Below are positions 1 through 9,190 of a stretch of 36,858 nt of DNA, piece by piece (the stretch's first letter is position 1; the number at the start of each line of letters is the position of its first letter). The stretch covers positions 1-36,858 of the forward strand of contig JACAAW010000015.1 in the NCBI GenBank assembly GCA_013377115.1, written 5' to 3'. The stretch comes from Bacteroidota bacterium. Its GTDB lineage: Bacteria; Bacteroidota; Bacteroidia; Bacteroidales; CG2-30-32-10. The translations under genes and the position numbers were made by a program. A model generated the notes under the pieces. That model did not search any database. It had not been told where the DNA came from and saw only the letters and a list, made by a program, of their open reading frames with translations.

Positions 1-4
1 TTTA

Positions 5-12
5 TACTTTTG
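5..12 (+). promoter_or_regulatory. Probable -7 promoter element for the alkaline phosphatase gene
   Basis: TACTTTTG matches the Bacteroidota -7 consensus TAnnTTTG exactly. It lies about 60 bases before the ATG at 74. The matching -33 element would fall before the window, so only half of the promoter can be seen. Confidence 0.5.
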
Positions 13-73
13 TAGAAACAAAAAAATATATTTGTTTATTTTTAAAATATTGAAATTCAATAAAATAGAGATT

Positions 74-1783
74 ATGAAAAATAAAATTATTTCTTTTACA
101 ATTATATTTTCCGTCTGTTTTTTTACTTTTTCAAATTTATTTGCTCAAGATAAAAAGCATGTTAAAAATGTAATTATAATGATACCAGATGGAACAAGCA
201 CAGCTGTGCTTTCTATTGCTAGGTGGTATAAAAATTCTGAAAATAAAGGAAATCCTTTATGGCTTGCTGTTGATAAATATATTTGTGGTTTGGTAAAGAC
301 TTATTCTTCTGACGCTCCAATTGGCGATTCTGCCCCAACAGGAAGTTGTTATGCAACTGGTCATTTATCTCAGGCTGGTTTTATTTCGACATATCCTCCA
401 AAAACACAAAATGATATTGTAAAATTGGATCCAAAGAAAGCATATCAACCAATGTTTACGATATTGGAAGCGGCAAAATTAAGTGGCAAATCAACTGGTT
501 TAGTGGTAACTTGTCATTTTCCTCACGCCACACCTGCAGATTTTTCATCTCATTCTCCCTTTCGTGACGAAATGTTTCCAATAGCAAAACAAATGGTTTA
601 TAATAATCTAAACGTGATGTTTGGTGGTGGTTTAAACTATTTATCTCCATTGAAAAGAGATGATAAAAAGGATTTACAGAAAGTGTTGATTGATAGGAAA
701 TACTCTTTTGTCAATAATTACAATGATTTTCAGAAAATTAACACAAAAGATTCCTTGGTTTGGGGTCTTTTTGCGGATGAAGCATTGCAAAATGATATAG
801 ATAGAAATCCTAATGAAATACCTTCTTTATTAGAAATGACTGAAAAAGCAATAAAAATACTCTCAAAAAATGAAAAAGGTTTTTTTCTTATGATAGAGGG
901 TAGTAAGGTTGATTGGGCTGCTCATAGTAATGATCCAATTGGAATTATTACCGAATTTCTTGCTTTTGATAAAACAGTAGAACTTGTTTTAGATTTTGCA
1001 AAAAAAGATGGAAATACAGCTGTTGTTATTTGTCCTGATCATGGGAACAGCGGTGTAAATATTGGGAATTCAAATTCATCAAAGGGTTATGATAAACTTT
1101 CTTTAACAGAAATTTTGGATCAATTAAAAAAGTGTAAAAACACTGCTGAAGGGTTTTATGATTTATTAAAAAAGCTAAATCCCAATCCCAACGAAGAAAA
1201 TATCAAAACTGTTTTTAAAAGTAATTATGGCATTGATTCTTTAAAAGCCCCACAATTAAAATCAATTTTAGAAAATATTACTGATAAATATAATTTAACA
1301 AAAGCTGTTGCAAAAATTATTACTTCAAAATCTTATATTGGATTTACAACTACTGGGCATACGGCTGAAGATGTTTTCTTGTCTATTTACCATCCAAATA
1401 ATTATAGGCCAAATGGAGTTATTTTAAATGATAGTATAAATCATTATATGTGTGATATTCTTGGAATTCCGAATTTAGATAAATATACAGATGTTTATTT
1501 TGCAACCGATTCATTGGTTTTTAAGGATTATTCATGGAGAATTGATACTACTTTAAGTGCAACTTATCCAACACTTATTGTTGAGAATTCAAAGGCAGGA
1601 AAAAAGCTTTCCATTGAAGCTTATACTGATTTTTACACTCTTACCTCCATGAAAAATAAAGGCCAAAAAACTGAAAAGAAAATGAATTCTGTTGCTGTTT
1701 TTAATCAAGTTAAAAACAAATCGGGTAAAATAATCTCTAGACATTTCTATGTTCCTTTTTCTTTGAGGAAAGAAATAGAGTAA
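74..1783 (+). CDS. Secreted alkaline phosphatase (PhoA-type)
   Basis: A phosphomonoesterase of the alkaline phosphatase superfamily, expected to act outside the cytoplasm and release phosphate from organic phosphates. The ATG at 74 is preferred over an upstream TTG-type start at 32 because it gives a clean signal peptide (MKNKIISFTIIFSVCFF... ending near LFAQ, residue 25). Residue numbers count from this start. Metal and catalytic motifs are in order: PDG with Asp39; the nucleophile Ser86 in GDSAPTG; HATPADF near 151; MIEGSKVDWAAH with Glu275, Asp280 and His284; PDHGNSG with Asp322 and His323; and TTGHTAED with His429. The 569-residue length is longer than E. coli PhoA and typical of environmental Bacteroidota homologues. 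It is monocistronic, with a strong terminator just after the stop. A phosphodiesterase of the same fold is less likely, since the three-metal PhoA motif set is intact. Confidence 0.9.
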   Translation: MKNKIISFTIIFSVCFFTFSNLFAQDKKHVKNVIIMIPDGTSTAVLSIARWYKNSENKGNPLWLAVDKYICGLVKTYSSDAPIGDSAPTGSCYATGHLSQAGFISTYPPKTQNDIVKLDPKKAYQPMFTILEAAKLSGKSTGLVVTCHFPHATPADFSSHSPFRDEMFPIAKQMVYNNLNVMFGGGLNYLSPLKRDDKKDLQKVLIDRKYSFVNNYNDFQKINTKDSLVWGLFADEALQNDIDRNPNEIPSLLEMTEKAIKILSKNEKGFFLMIEGSKVDWAAHSNDPIGIITEFLAFDKTVELVLDFAKKDGNTAVVICPDHGNSGVNIGNSNSSKGYDKLSLTEILDQLKKCKNTAEGFYDLLKKLNPNPNEENIKTVFKSNYGIDSLKAPQLKSILENITDKYNLTKAVAKIITSKSYIGFTTTGHTAEDVFLSIYHPNNYRPNGVILNDSINHYMCDILGIPNLDKYTDVYFATDSLVFKDYSWRIDTTLSATYPTLIVENSKAGKKLSIEAYTDFYTLTSMKNKGQKTEKKMNSVAVFNQVKNKSGKIISRHFYVPFSLRKEIE

Positions 1784-1786
1784 GTT

Positions 1787-1825
1787 AAAAAAGCAACGAT
1801 AGGAATTTTCTATCGTTGCTTTTTT
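1787..1825. terminator. Bidirectional intrinsic terminator
   Basis: A perfect 16-bp stem (1787-1802 with 1810-1825), core GCAACGATAG / CTATCGTTGC, with a 7-base loop, an A-run on the left and a T-run on the right. It lies exactly between the convergent phosphatase and surface-protein genes and can end transcription from both sides. Confidence 0.9.
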
Positions 1826-1829
1826 AATA

Positions 1830-4800
1830 CTATTTGGCAATTGATACCGTTCCAATATATTTATGTCTATCACCATCCATTTCACTGGCATAAATTTGAT
1901 AAACATATACTCCAATTTGTGAAATAGCAGAATGACCTTGTTTGCGTCCATCCCATGGTTTTGTGATATCACTCGTTTCATAAAGAATTTCTCCCCATCT
2001 ATCAAAAATAATCATTTCAAATTGGCTTGGATCATATCCAGTTCCTTTTGGGAAAAAGAAATCATTTTTTCCATCGCCATTTGGAGTGAATGCACTTGGA
2101 ATGTAAAAGGTAAAATCAACATCTTTGGTGATTTCTTTCATTATAGAATCTTTGCAACCAAAATCTGTCTCAACATATAACCATACATTGTAGGTTCCAG
2201 GTACACTAAATTCATGCAAAGTTGCTTGAGTAGATGAAATGTTTTGTGAACCAGTAGAAGGGTCACCAAAATTCCAATTCCATGTATTGGCGTTTACCGA
2301 ATTATCAAAGAAGTAAATAACAGGATTTTCAATTGAAACAATATTACTTGTCATATTAAAATTTGCTGTTGGTTTAGGATGAATGGTAATCAAATTCGGA
2401 TTTGTAAAAGTTGATTTACATCCGTAACCATTTGTTACTTCAAGCAATATTTCAAAAATACCTGCATTTTGGAAGATATGAGAAGGATTTTGCTCAGTAG
2501 ATGTATTATTTGCGCCAACAGTTGCATCTCCAAAATCCCATAAATAGCTTACAACATCTGTTGAGGAATGGTCAGTGAATTCAATTGGGCTCATTTGACA
2601 AGCCTCAAAATCAATTGAGGAGAAGTTTGCCACAGGTAATGGATTTACAGTTAAATTGACACTTGTTGAGCCAATACAACCATTAATATCTGTCCCAATA
2701 ATATTGTAAGAGATATTTCCAGTTGGATTTGCAGATACTGTATTTCCAATTACTGCAGATAAACCAGTTGGCGGAGACCAAGAATAGCTGTTTGCACCGT
2801 TAACACTCAAATAAATTTGTTCGCCAAGGCAAATACTAGGGTTTGATGGTCCGCAAATTATTGTTGGAGTTGGATTTACATTTATTGTAATTTCGTCGTT
2901 TGCAGAACAACCATTGTTATCGGTAACATTTACAAGATAAGTTGTTGTAGTATTCGGATTGACGGTGATATTCGAAGTAATAGAACCATTATTCCATTGG
3001 TAAATCACACCACCACTTGCTGATAGAAAAGCATTGCTGCCATTGCAAATTATTTGGTCAGGACCTGCATTTGCCTGTGGTAGTGGATTAACATTAATTG
3101 TAAGATTGTCAGAAGAACTACAACCATTCATATCAGTTACAGTCACAACAAAGGAGGAGGTTATAGTAGGTTGAATTGTAACTTGCTGGCCGTTGCCCAA
3201 ACCACCACTCCACAAATAATAGATTCCTCCATTTGCAGAAATTGTAGTTGTTGTCCCATAACAAACAGTCTGGTCAGGACTTGCAATAGCAATTGGTAAT
3301 GGATTTACGGTTATGGTTACATCATCAAAATCCGTACAACCATTTTGGTCAGTAACTGTAACCGAATATGTTGTTGTAGTGGAAGGATTAATATTTACTG
3401 AAGAAGTATTTGATCCGTTATTCCAATAGTAATAAACTCCTCCGGTTGCTGATAATGAAGTGCCATTCCCAAAGCAAATTGCATGATCGATTCCTGCATT
3501 TGCTTGTGGTAATTGATAAATTGAAACAATAACATTATCAGAAGAAGTACAACCATTTTGATCTGTCACAGTCACGATATAAGTTGTTTGTACTTGTGGT
3601 GAAACAACAACAGATTGAGAGCTTCCAGCATTATTATTCCATAAATAATATATTCCACCACTTGCATTTAATATTGCAGAAGAACCCAAACAAATAGATT
3701 GATTGTTTCCAGCATTACTTATTGGCAATTGATTTACTGATATTAGAACATTATCTGTAGAAGAGCATCCATTGATATCTGTAACCGTCACGAAATAGCT
3801 CGTATTCATGGTTGGACTAACATTAACGCTTTGGCTATTTAAACCATTACTCCATGAATATGCAACACCTCCATAAGCAGTTAAATTAGCTGATTGCCCG
3901 TTGCAAATAATTTGAGGACTTCCAGCTTCGGCATTAGGCAGTGGATTCACAAGGATGGTAATATCATCGGTATTTTGGCAACCATTAAAATCTGTAACTG
4001 TCAGAATGTAGGAAGTGGTTGTGATGGGGTTTACAATATTAGTAGGTGAGTTGATTCCATTGCTCCAATTATACAATGCGCCTCCAGATCCGACAAGTTG
4101 AGTAGAATTTCCAATACATATAGATGTGTTGGTTCCAGCGTTTGCAATTGGAAGAGGTAATACGTTAACCAAAATTGTGTTACTAGAAGAACAGCCAATT
4201 GGGGATGTTCCAGTAATTGTGTAAATTGTATTTACTGAAGGAGAAACTGTAATACTATTTCCTGATTGTCCATTATTCCAAAAGTAAGTTGTTCCTCCAA
4301 TATTTGAATTCACATTAATTACTGTTGAAGAACCAATGCATACGGCAGGGCTTATTGGGGTCAATGATAATACTGGATTTGAGTAAACTGTAATTAAATG
4401 AAGAGTGTCATTAATACAACCAACAGGAGATGTTCCTGTGACAGAATAACTTGATGTTGCTGTTGGACTGACGATTCTATTGGCCGCAGTTGTGCCATCA
4501 TCCCAGAGATAAGAAGTGCCAGGAATATTACTGTTTGCACTTAGTATTGCGGAATTTCCATTACAGAAATTTTGAATATTTGAATTTACTGCCACAACAG
4601 GATTTGGATATAGTGAAACCATGGTACTAGCAATTGCAGTGCATCCAATCGAAGATGTAACTGTGACAATGTAAGTGGTCGCGCTATTTGGACTAACAGT
4701 AATACTTGATCCTGGAAATCCTGTAGACCATTGATAAATTACCCCACCACTTGCATTCAAATTGGTGGAGGTTCCAGGACAAATGGTTTGATTATTCCCA

Positions 4801-5996
4801 GCGTTTGCTATAACCGTTTGCCCCGGTTCAATTTCATAGGTACCGGTGGATGTGCAATTATTTGCATCCGTAACAGTGACATCGTAATCCCCATCGTCGA
4901 GGCCAGAAATTGTTGAAGTTGTTGCCCCATTTGACCATAAATAAGAAAAAGGTCCGGTGCCATTATTTACAATAATTGAAATAGATCCATCCTCACTATA
5001 ATTGCAGGTTTCATCAACAATATTTGCAGTAAGACTTATAGGAGGAAGATCAACGGATTGTGTAACTACCCATTCTGTGACTAAAGCAGATGTGCAGCAT
5101 TGCCATGGTTGACAAGTACAGGCATAATAGTCAGTGCAATAATGGATACAGCAAGGATCGGAAGCATTTCCGGAAGAACAACCAGAAGCTTCAGGAACAT
5201 TAGTGCAGCACCATGCATAGCTATTTCCTCCACAATTTGTTTGAACTGGAGTGTTTGCTGTAAATAATGTTTCAACCCAATAACAACATTGACCATAATA
5301 TGTTTGGGTTGTTGTGGTGGCAACATATCCAGCTGTTGGAGTTCCAAGAGGCGTACAGCCTGCTTTTAATTCATTTTTCATTGCAACTGGATTGGTAATA
5401 GGCTGAGTAGAGTTCGAATTAGGATTTACTGGCAAATTTTTAATTGTTGGAATGGTTCCTTCAACTTGTGAAGTATAAATATTACCTGAAGGAGTTATCA
5501 TTTGAATTCTGTACCATTTTGGATTTGCCGAGATGTTCTGATTTTTTACAGTCTCATTATACAAATATCTTGCATGACCATGCTCTGTTGACATAAGAAT
5601 ATTGTCGAAATACGGAGTTTCAGCTGGATAATTATTTGCATGAAAATCAGAAAGAGAAGAAATCATAGCGCCAGCTAGTGGTGTAAAATTAATACCATCA
5701 ATGCTTGATTCTAAAACAAATTCATTGATATTTGGCTCGTTATAGCTTTCCCAAATAATATGAACAATAGAATCGCCATAAACCCCAACATAAATAAAAA
5801 CATTTACATCGGTTGAATTAATAATGGAGCCATGAGGAGGGTTGTTGTTATGGATTTCAGTGCAAACGTGGTTTTTGCTTTTTGAAATTCCTGATATTGC
5901 ATTTGCATTGCTTGAAATTAGCAATAGTATTATAGAAACGACAATTGACAAATTGAGAAAACCTTTGTTAAAAGGACTCTCCTTCCTTTTTTGCAA
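1830..5996 (-). CDS. Giant T9SS-exported surface protein with SprB-like, ten Ig-like and two PKD repeats and a CHU_C gliding-type C-terminus
   Basis: A 1388-residue surface adhesin-like protein. Order: a signal segment (hydrophobic IVVSIILLLISSNANA near residues 18-34); an N-terminal region with no recognised fold; a cysteine-rich segment (about residues 213-305, 14 Cys); a SprB-like repeat (LTANIVDETCNYSEDGSI... to GTYEI); ten tandem Ig-like units of about 72 residues, each with a pattern near AGxxQxICxGxxxxLxAxGG...YxWxxG...TYxVTVTDxNGC; two PKD domains with WDFGD and WNFGD; and the C-terminal CHU_C domain (FTPNGDGKNDFF, FDRWGEILYE, VYVYQI). CHU_C domains direct type IX secretion and surface attachment. 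The only start in this frame is TTG at 5996, just after an in-frame TGA. An ATG at 6036 with AGGAGA before it lies in another frame, so the true N-terminus may be longer (see the separate entry). It is convergent with the phosphatase and appears monocistronic. The ligand is unknown. Confidence 0.85.
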   Translation of the reverse strand: MQKRKESPFNKGFLNLSIVVSIILLLISSNANAISGISKSKNHVCTEIHNNNPPHGSIINSTDVNVFIYVGVYGDSIVHIIWESYNEPNINEFVLESSIDGINFTPLAGAMISSLSDFHANNYPAETPYFDNILMSTEHGHARYLYNETVKNQNISANPKWYRIQMITPSGNIYTSQVEGTIPTIKNLPVNPNSNSTQPITNPVAMKNELKAGCTPLGTPTAGYVATTTTQTYYGQCCYWVETLFTANTPVQTNCGGNSYAWCCTNVPEASGCSSGNASDPCCIHYCTDYYACTCQPWQCCTSALVTEWVVTQSVDLPPISLTANIVDETCNYSEDGSISIIVNNGTGPFSYLWSNGATTSTISGLDDGDYDVTVTDANNCTSTGTYEIEPGQTVIANAGNNQTICPGTSTNLNASGGVIYQWSTGFPGSSITVSPNSATTYIVTVTSSIGCTAIASTMVSLYPNPVVAVNSNIQNFCNGNSAILSANSNIPGTSYLWDDGTTAANRIVSPTATSSYSVTGTSPVGCINDTLHLITVYSNPVLSLTPISPAVCIGSSTVINVNSNIGGTTYFWNNGQSGNSITVSPSVNTIYTITGTSPIGCSSSNTILVNVLPLPIANAGTNTSICIGNSTQLVGSGGALYNWSNGINSPTNIVNPITTTSYILTVTDFNGCQNTDDITILVNPLPNAEAGSPQIICNGQSANLTAYGGVAYSWSNGLNSQSVNVSPTMNTSYFVTVTDINGCSSTDNVLISVNQLPISNAGNNQSICLGSSAILNASGGIYYLWNNNAGSSQSVVVSPQVQTTYIVTVTDQNGCTSSDNVIVSIYQLPQANAGIDHAICFGNGTSLSATGGVYYYWNNGSNTSSVNINPSTTTTYSVTVTDQNGCTDFDDVTITVNPLPIAIASPDQTVCYGTTTTISANGGIYYLWSGGLGNGQQVTIQPTITSSFVVTVTDMNGCSSSDNLTINVNPLPQANAGPDQIICNGSNAFLSASGGVIYQWNNGSITSNITVNPNTTTTYLVNVTDNNGCSANDEITINVNPTPTIICGPSNPSICLGEQIYLSVNGANSYSWSPPTGLSAVIGNTVSANPTGNISYNIIGTDINGCIGSTSVNLTVNPLPVANFSSIDFEACQMSPIEFTDHSSTDVVSYLWDFGDATVGANNTSTEQNPSHIFQNAGIFEILLEVTNGYGCKSTFTNPNLITIHPKPTANFNMTSNIVSIENPVIYFFDNSVNANTWNWNFGDPSTGSQNISSTQATLHEFSVPGTYNVWLYVETDFGCKDSIMKEITKDVDFTFYIPSAFTPNGDGKNDFFFPKGTGYDPSQFEMIIFDRWGEILYETSDITKPWDGRKQGHSAISQIGVYVYQIYASEMDGDRHKYIGTVSIAK
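2635..4812 (-). repeat. Ten tandem ~72-codon Ig-like repeats inside the surface protein
   Basis: About 2.2 kb of coding sequence made of ten diverged units, the first starting at AGNNQTICPG and the last ending at VNPLPVAN. Each keeps an early Cys, a Trp in YxWxxG, and the NGC at the end. The two middle-N-terminal units end in SPVGC or SPIGC rather than DxNGC, showing divergence rather than recent copying. Boundaries are approximate. Confidence 0.8.
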
Positions 5997-6036
5997 ATGT
6001 TTTCACTGTGTTTTTGTAAAGAGTAATTTTTTTCAT
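5968..6036 (-). other. Short overlapping reading frame with a good ribosome site: possible true start of the surface protein, split by a frameshift
   Basis: On the minus strand an ATG at 6036 follows AGGAGA (6045-6050) at good spacing, rare in this phylum. It opens a 22-residue frame (MKKITLYKNTVKTFAKKEG...) that ends inside the surface-protein gene. The frame passes through a run of six A on the minus strand (GCAAAAAAGG, about 5986-5995). Removing one A would join it to the main frame as ...KTFAKRKESPFNKG..., giving a longer, basic signal-peptide n-region. It may be a sequencing indel, a natural frameshift or phase variation, or a small leader peptide. Confidence 0.45.
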
Positions 6037-6527
6037 AGCGTTTTTCTCCTAGGTTTAGTTAATAATTGGTTTGATTTATTGTTTATGCAAAAAGTGTCGT
6101 ATACAAACTTTGTAAATCGAAACTGAAAATATATATAAACTATAAAATAATTTTAACTCTAAGAAAATAATCCAATTTGAAAACAACTAATTATTCTTTT
6201 CAAAATAAAAGGAAGCAATTTAAATTATTCTGTTTTTTTAATATTTAAAAAAAACTATAATGCTTAAATCTAATGATAAGTAGGAGTAATAATTTTACAT
6301 AAAAATACTAATAAAAAGAGCAGAAATCAAGTTTTTTATGTCAAATTAGACTAAAATTAATAAAGGTTTAGTCGTATCTATGAAATTGACAAATAAAAAG
6401 TAAAAACCCACCTAAATCTTTCAATTAAACGTTTTGGTGTTATTTGATTAACAGCAAATAAAGAAATTTGGTTTGGATTATTATTGGAAAACTTTTGTAA
6501 TTTCGTTTCATATTAAAATTGATTGTT
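6037..6527. other. Intergenic region without a recognised gene
   Basis: About 490 bases of very AT-rich DNA between two divergent genes. It must hold the promoter of the surface protein, but I find no clean TAnnTTTG match for it. No hairpin with a T-run, no RNA gene and no convincing reading frame was seen. A possible promoter for the plus-strand gene lies at its right end. Confidence 0.5.
6472..6505 (+). promoter_or_regulatory. Possible promoter of the beta-barrel protein gene
   Basis: TTTG at 6472-6475 and TAATTTCG at 6498-6505, one base off TAnnTTTG, with a 22-base spacer that is longer than usual. It lies about 22 bases before the ATG at 6528. The match is weak. Confidence 0.3.
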
Positions 6528-7406
6528 ATGGACGTAGTTTCTAAAAGAATTGTTTTTATAATTTTTCTCTTCCTTTTTACAAATTCCTTGATAGCAAAAA
6601 GCCCAATTTACAAAGGAGAATTGAAATTGGGAGGGAAGGATACTTTAAAATCTGCTGTTTTAGGATGGCATTTTGGAGTAAACATTGGAATGTATTTCGC
6701 AAATAAACAAAGCGCTAGTTTTTATAATGGTAGCGGTGAAAATAGCGTTTATAGAACTATTATCGAAAATACATTTATTAACGACGAAATAAGACGAGTT
6801 CTTCACTATAATTTTAGTTTCGATTCTACTTTGTTACCAAAAAACATGAAGTACAACCCGGCTATTAATTTCGGTTTTTTAGCAGGATTTAATTTCCAAA
6901 AAAATGCTGGTATCATAATAGAGTTTGATTATTCAAAACTTAAGGCAAGTGATTATTTTACCCTTGCAATTGACTCTTTTAATTCCACTTCTGACCCAAG
7001 TTTAAAAAAATGCACCATTACCGGTACTGAGGAAAGAATCAATATTAACATTGGCATTCATCGTACATTTGGAAAGCTTTCTAAGACGATGCCATATATA
7101 AATGCAGGTATCAACTTTAATAATGTTAAAGTTATTGATAATAAAATCCAGATTGAAAATTTATCCTACAGTATTGTTAATCCCACAAATTCTTATTACA
7201 ATATAGTTCAGGGCGGATTGGGTTTTGGAGTGATGGGAGGAGTAGGATTGCAATTTATTTTGGGTCAATCAATGATTGTTGATCTTGGTGGAAATATTTA
7301 TTTTTCAAAAATAAAACTTGGGACGGATCCTAGATTTGCATTACATGAATCAGTTTATTTGAGGTTTATGCTAAGAAATTTTGGGAAAAGTGAAGAGGAG
7401 AATTAA
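6528..7406 (+). CDS. Outer-membrane beta-barrel protein of unknown function
   Basis: A 292-residue protein starting at ATG 6528 (an earlier TTG at 6519 adds only three residues). A signal peptide (KRIVFIIFLFLFTNSLIAKS) precedes alternating hydrophobic and polar strands rich in Gly and aromatic residues, such as GWHFGVNIGMYF, NFGFLAGFNF, GGLGFGVMGGVGLQF and YLRFMLRNF near the C-terminus. This is the pattern of small outer-membrane barrels (OmpW/PorT-like fold class). No substrate motif is visible. It is divergent from the T9SS surface protein, and a part in T9SS or surface assembly is possible but not shown. Its last four bases overlap the end of the convergent MutS-like gene, and no terminator lies between them. 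Confidence 0.65.
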   Translation: MDVVSKRIVFIIFLFLFTNSLIAKSPIYKGELKLGGKDTLKSAVLGWHFGVNIGMYFANKQSASFYNGSGENSVYRTIIENTFINDEIRRVLHYNFSFDSTLLPKNMKYNPAINFGFLAGFNFQKNAGIIIEFDYSKLKASDYFTLAIDSFNSTSDPSLKKCTITGTEERININIGIHRTFGKLSKTMPYINAGINFNNVKVIDNKIQIENLSYSIVNPTNSYYNIVQGGLGFGVMGGVGLQFILGQSMIVDLGGNIYFSKIKLGTDPRFALHESVYLRFMLRNFGKSEEEN

Positions 7407-9190
7407 ATGTGAATTCCCATTTTTTTCATTAAAATAGAGGCATTGAGACTTTTGCAAACCCCTTCGTGAAGTTTATAGTCGAAATACAATTCTTCATTTT
7501 CTACTTGTACATCAAAATTAAAATTCTCTAAATTCATCGGCATTTCAGCGCTTAAATTTGAAAGCGAAGTGTCGTGAGTGGCGATAATACCAACTGCATT
7601 ATTTTTTATAAGTTGTTTAATAAGTGCAATTGAACCAATATGCCTATCTGTGGTATTGGTCCCTCTCAGGATTTCGTCAAGTAAAAGGAAGACCTTTTCT
7701 TTAGATTCAACAATTTTTAGAATTTTTTCTAAACGTTTTAGTTCAGCATAAAAGGATGAAGTATTTTCTTCTAATGAATCAATAATGCGCATGCTGGTTA
7801 AAACATTCATTGGAGAAACTCTAAATTTTTCAGCGCAAACGCAAGAACCTGCAGTTGCTAGGACAATATTTACACCAACAGTCCTTAAAAAAGTACTTTT
7901 GCCAGACATATTTGAGCCTGTTACTAAAAGAATTTTACTGGTTTGATCTATTTCAATATCGTTGCAAATTCTTTGTGAAGTTTTTATTAATGGATGACCA
8001 AGTTCTTTTGCTTCAAATGCAAAATTGTTTTCTGAAATTTCAGGAAATGAAAAATTTGGATTGTTAAAACTAAAATTAGCTAAACTTGATATTGCTTCAA
8101 TTTCTCCGACCGATTGAAACCATTTTCCAATGTTTTCATGGTTTTTTGATTTCCATTTTTCGAGACGAATAATTTGATGAAAGTCCCAAAAGAAAACTGT
8201 GTTAATAATAAAGTGAACGTAAATATTGTACCTGTAATCAAGTTTGTGAAGGATTCCAGATAAATATTTAATAGTTTGTGAAGCGGTTCCTTTTTCGGTT
8301 TTTAAGTCTGTTTTCAGTTTTTTAAGTTTGTCAGATTCGAATTCATCTGCTTCAATATGATTGATTATTTCTGAATATGCTTTCAATAATTTTACATTTC
8401 TGGAAACCATATCATGGATTACTTTTACATCTTTATTTGTAAACATTATAATCAAAACATGAATTAACACCAAAAGAACAGGAATTCCTGAAGGCAAAAA
8501 AGTAAATGAAAAAAAGATGGCAGTTGCTGTGATTATTGGAAAAGTGGTGCATAATAGAAAAAGGAATTTTCTCCCCAAAAAAATTGGCGCCTCCATAATC
8601 CAATCAATAATTTTTTGAGGATTATTATCCGATTCATCATATTTTAAGCCCAAGGCAAATAATTTCTGACGCCATTCAATTTTTGGATTTAATTCTTTCA
8701 CTGCTTCTTGACGTTGCTTTATTTCATCTGGATTTGCAGGTGATTTTAGCCAGTTTGCTAAAATTTCTGAACTAAAATCTAAAGTTGTTCTATTAAGATA
8801 TTGAAAAAGTGATGCTTTTCCAAAAATATCAATATCAGAAGAATAGTTGTGATTGCCATCCATATATTTTTCTCCATTAGGAAAAAATTGAAATTTGCCA
8901 CCAATACATTCTAATTCCTGTTCATTTATTTTTTTTATTGAATGAAAAAAGAGTTTTTTCTTAGAAATTCTAATATCATAAATAGCAATTAAAATAAATA
9001 GGAAAACGAAGAAAATTAAAGTAGCAATGGCCAAATAGGTGTTTATAGAAAGTAGGTTGTAAAACGAAATTCCTGAAAGGATTACTATCAATAGCCGAAG
9101 TGCAGGAAGTTTTTTTCCTTTATTTAGAAAAAGGAGTTCTTGCGTTGAAGCCTCCTCGATTTTTTTTTTGTAAAATTCTTCTAGAGCCAC
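7403..9190 (-). CDS. Membrane-anchored MutS-like ATPase
   Basis: A 595-residue protein with the C-terminal ATPase domain of the MutS family: Walker A TGSNMSGKSTFL (about residues 422-433), Walker B LLLDEILRGTN (about 500-510) and the following TDRHIGS and IATHD segments. The N-terminal half lacks the mismatch-recognition domain of MutS and carries hydrophobic helices near residues 30-70 and 205-250. Bacteroidota encode many such proteins annotated as MutS, whose role is unknown; ordinary mismatch repair is unlikely without domain I and with membrane segments. The start is GTG at 9190, inside the last codons of the upstream reductase gene (10-base overlap), which suggests translational coupling. 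It is the last gene of the ceramide-type operon. Its 3' end overlaps the convergent barrel gene by four bases. Confidence 0.75.
   Translation of the reverse strand: MALEEFYKKKIEEASTQELLFLNKGKKLPALRLLIVILSGISFYNLLSINTYLAIATLIFFVFLFILIAIYDIRISKKKLFFHSIKKINEQELECIGGKFQFFPNGEKYMDGNHNYSSDIDIFGKASLFQYLNRTTLDFSSEILANWLKSPANPDEIKQRQEAVKELNPKIEWRQKLFALGLKYDESDNNPQKIIDWIMEAPIFLGRKFLFLLCTTFPIITATAIFFSFTFLPSGIPVLLVLIHVLIIMFTNKDVKVIHDMVSRNVKLLKAYSEIINHIEADEFESDKLKKLKTDLKTEKGTASQTIKYLSGILHKLDYRYNIYVHFIINTVFFWDFHQIIRLEKWKSKNHENIGKWFQSVGEIEAISSLANFSFNNPNFSFPEISENNFAFEAKELGHPLIKTSQRICNDIEIDQTSKILLVTGSNMSGKSTFLRTVGVNIVLATAGSCVCAEKFRVSPMNVLTSMRIIDSLEENTSSFYAELKRLEKILKIVESKEKVFLLLDEILRGTNTTDRHIGSIALIKQLIKNNAVGIIATHDTSLSNLSAEMPMNLENFNFDVQVENEELYFDYKLHEGVCKSLNASILMKKMGIHI

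Noticed and set aside
5081-5347. Minus-strand frame of 88 codons inside the surface protein
   Set aside because: It is a shadow of the Cys-rich part of the adhesin in another frame, with low-complexity composition and no own start signal.
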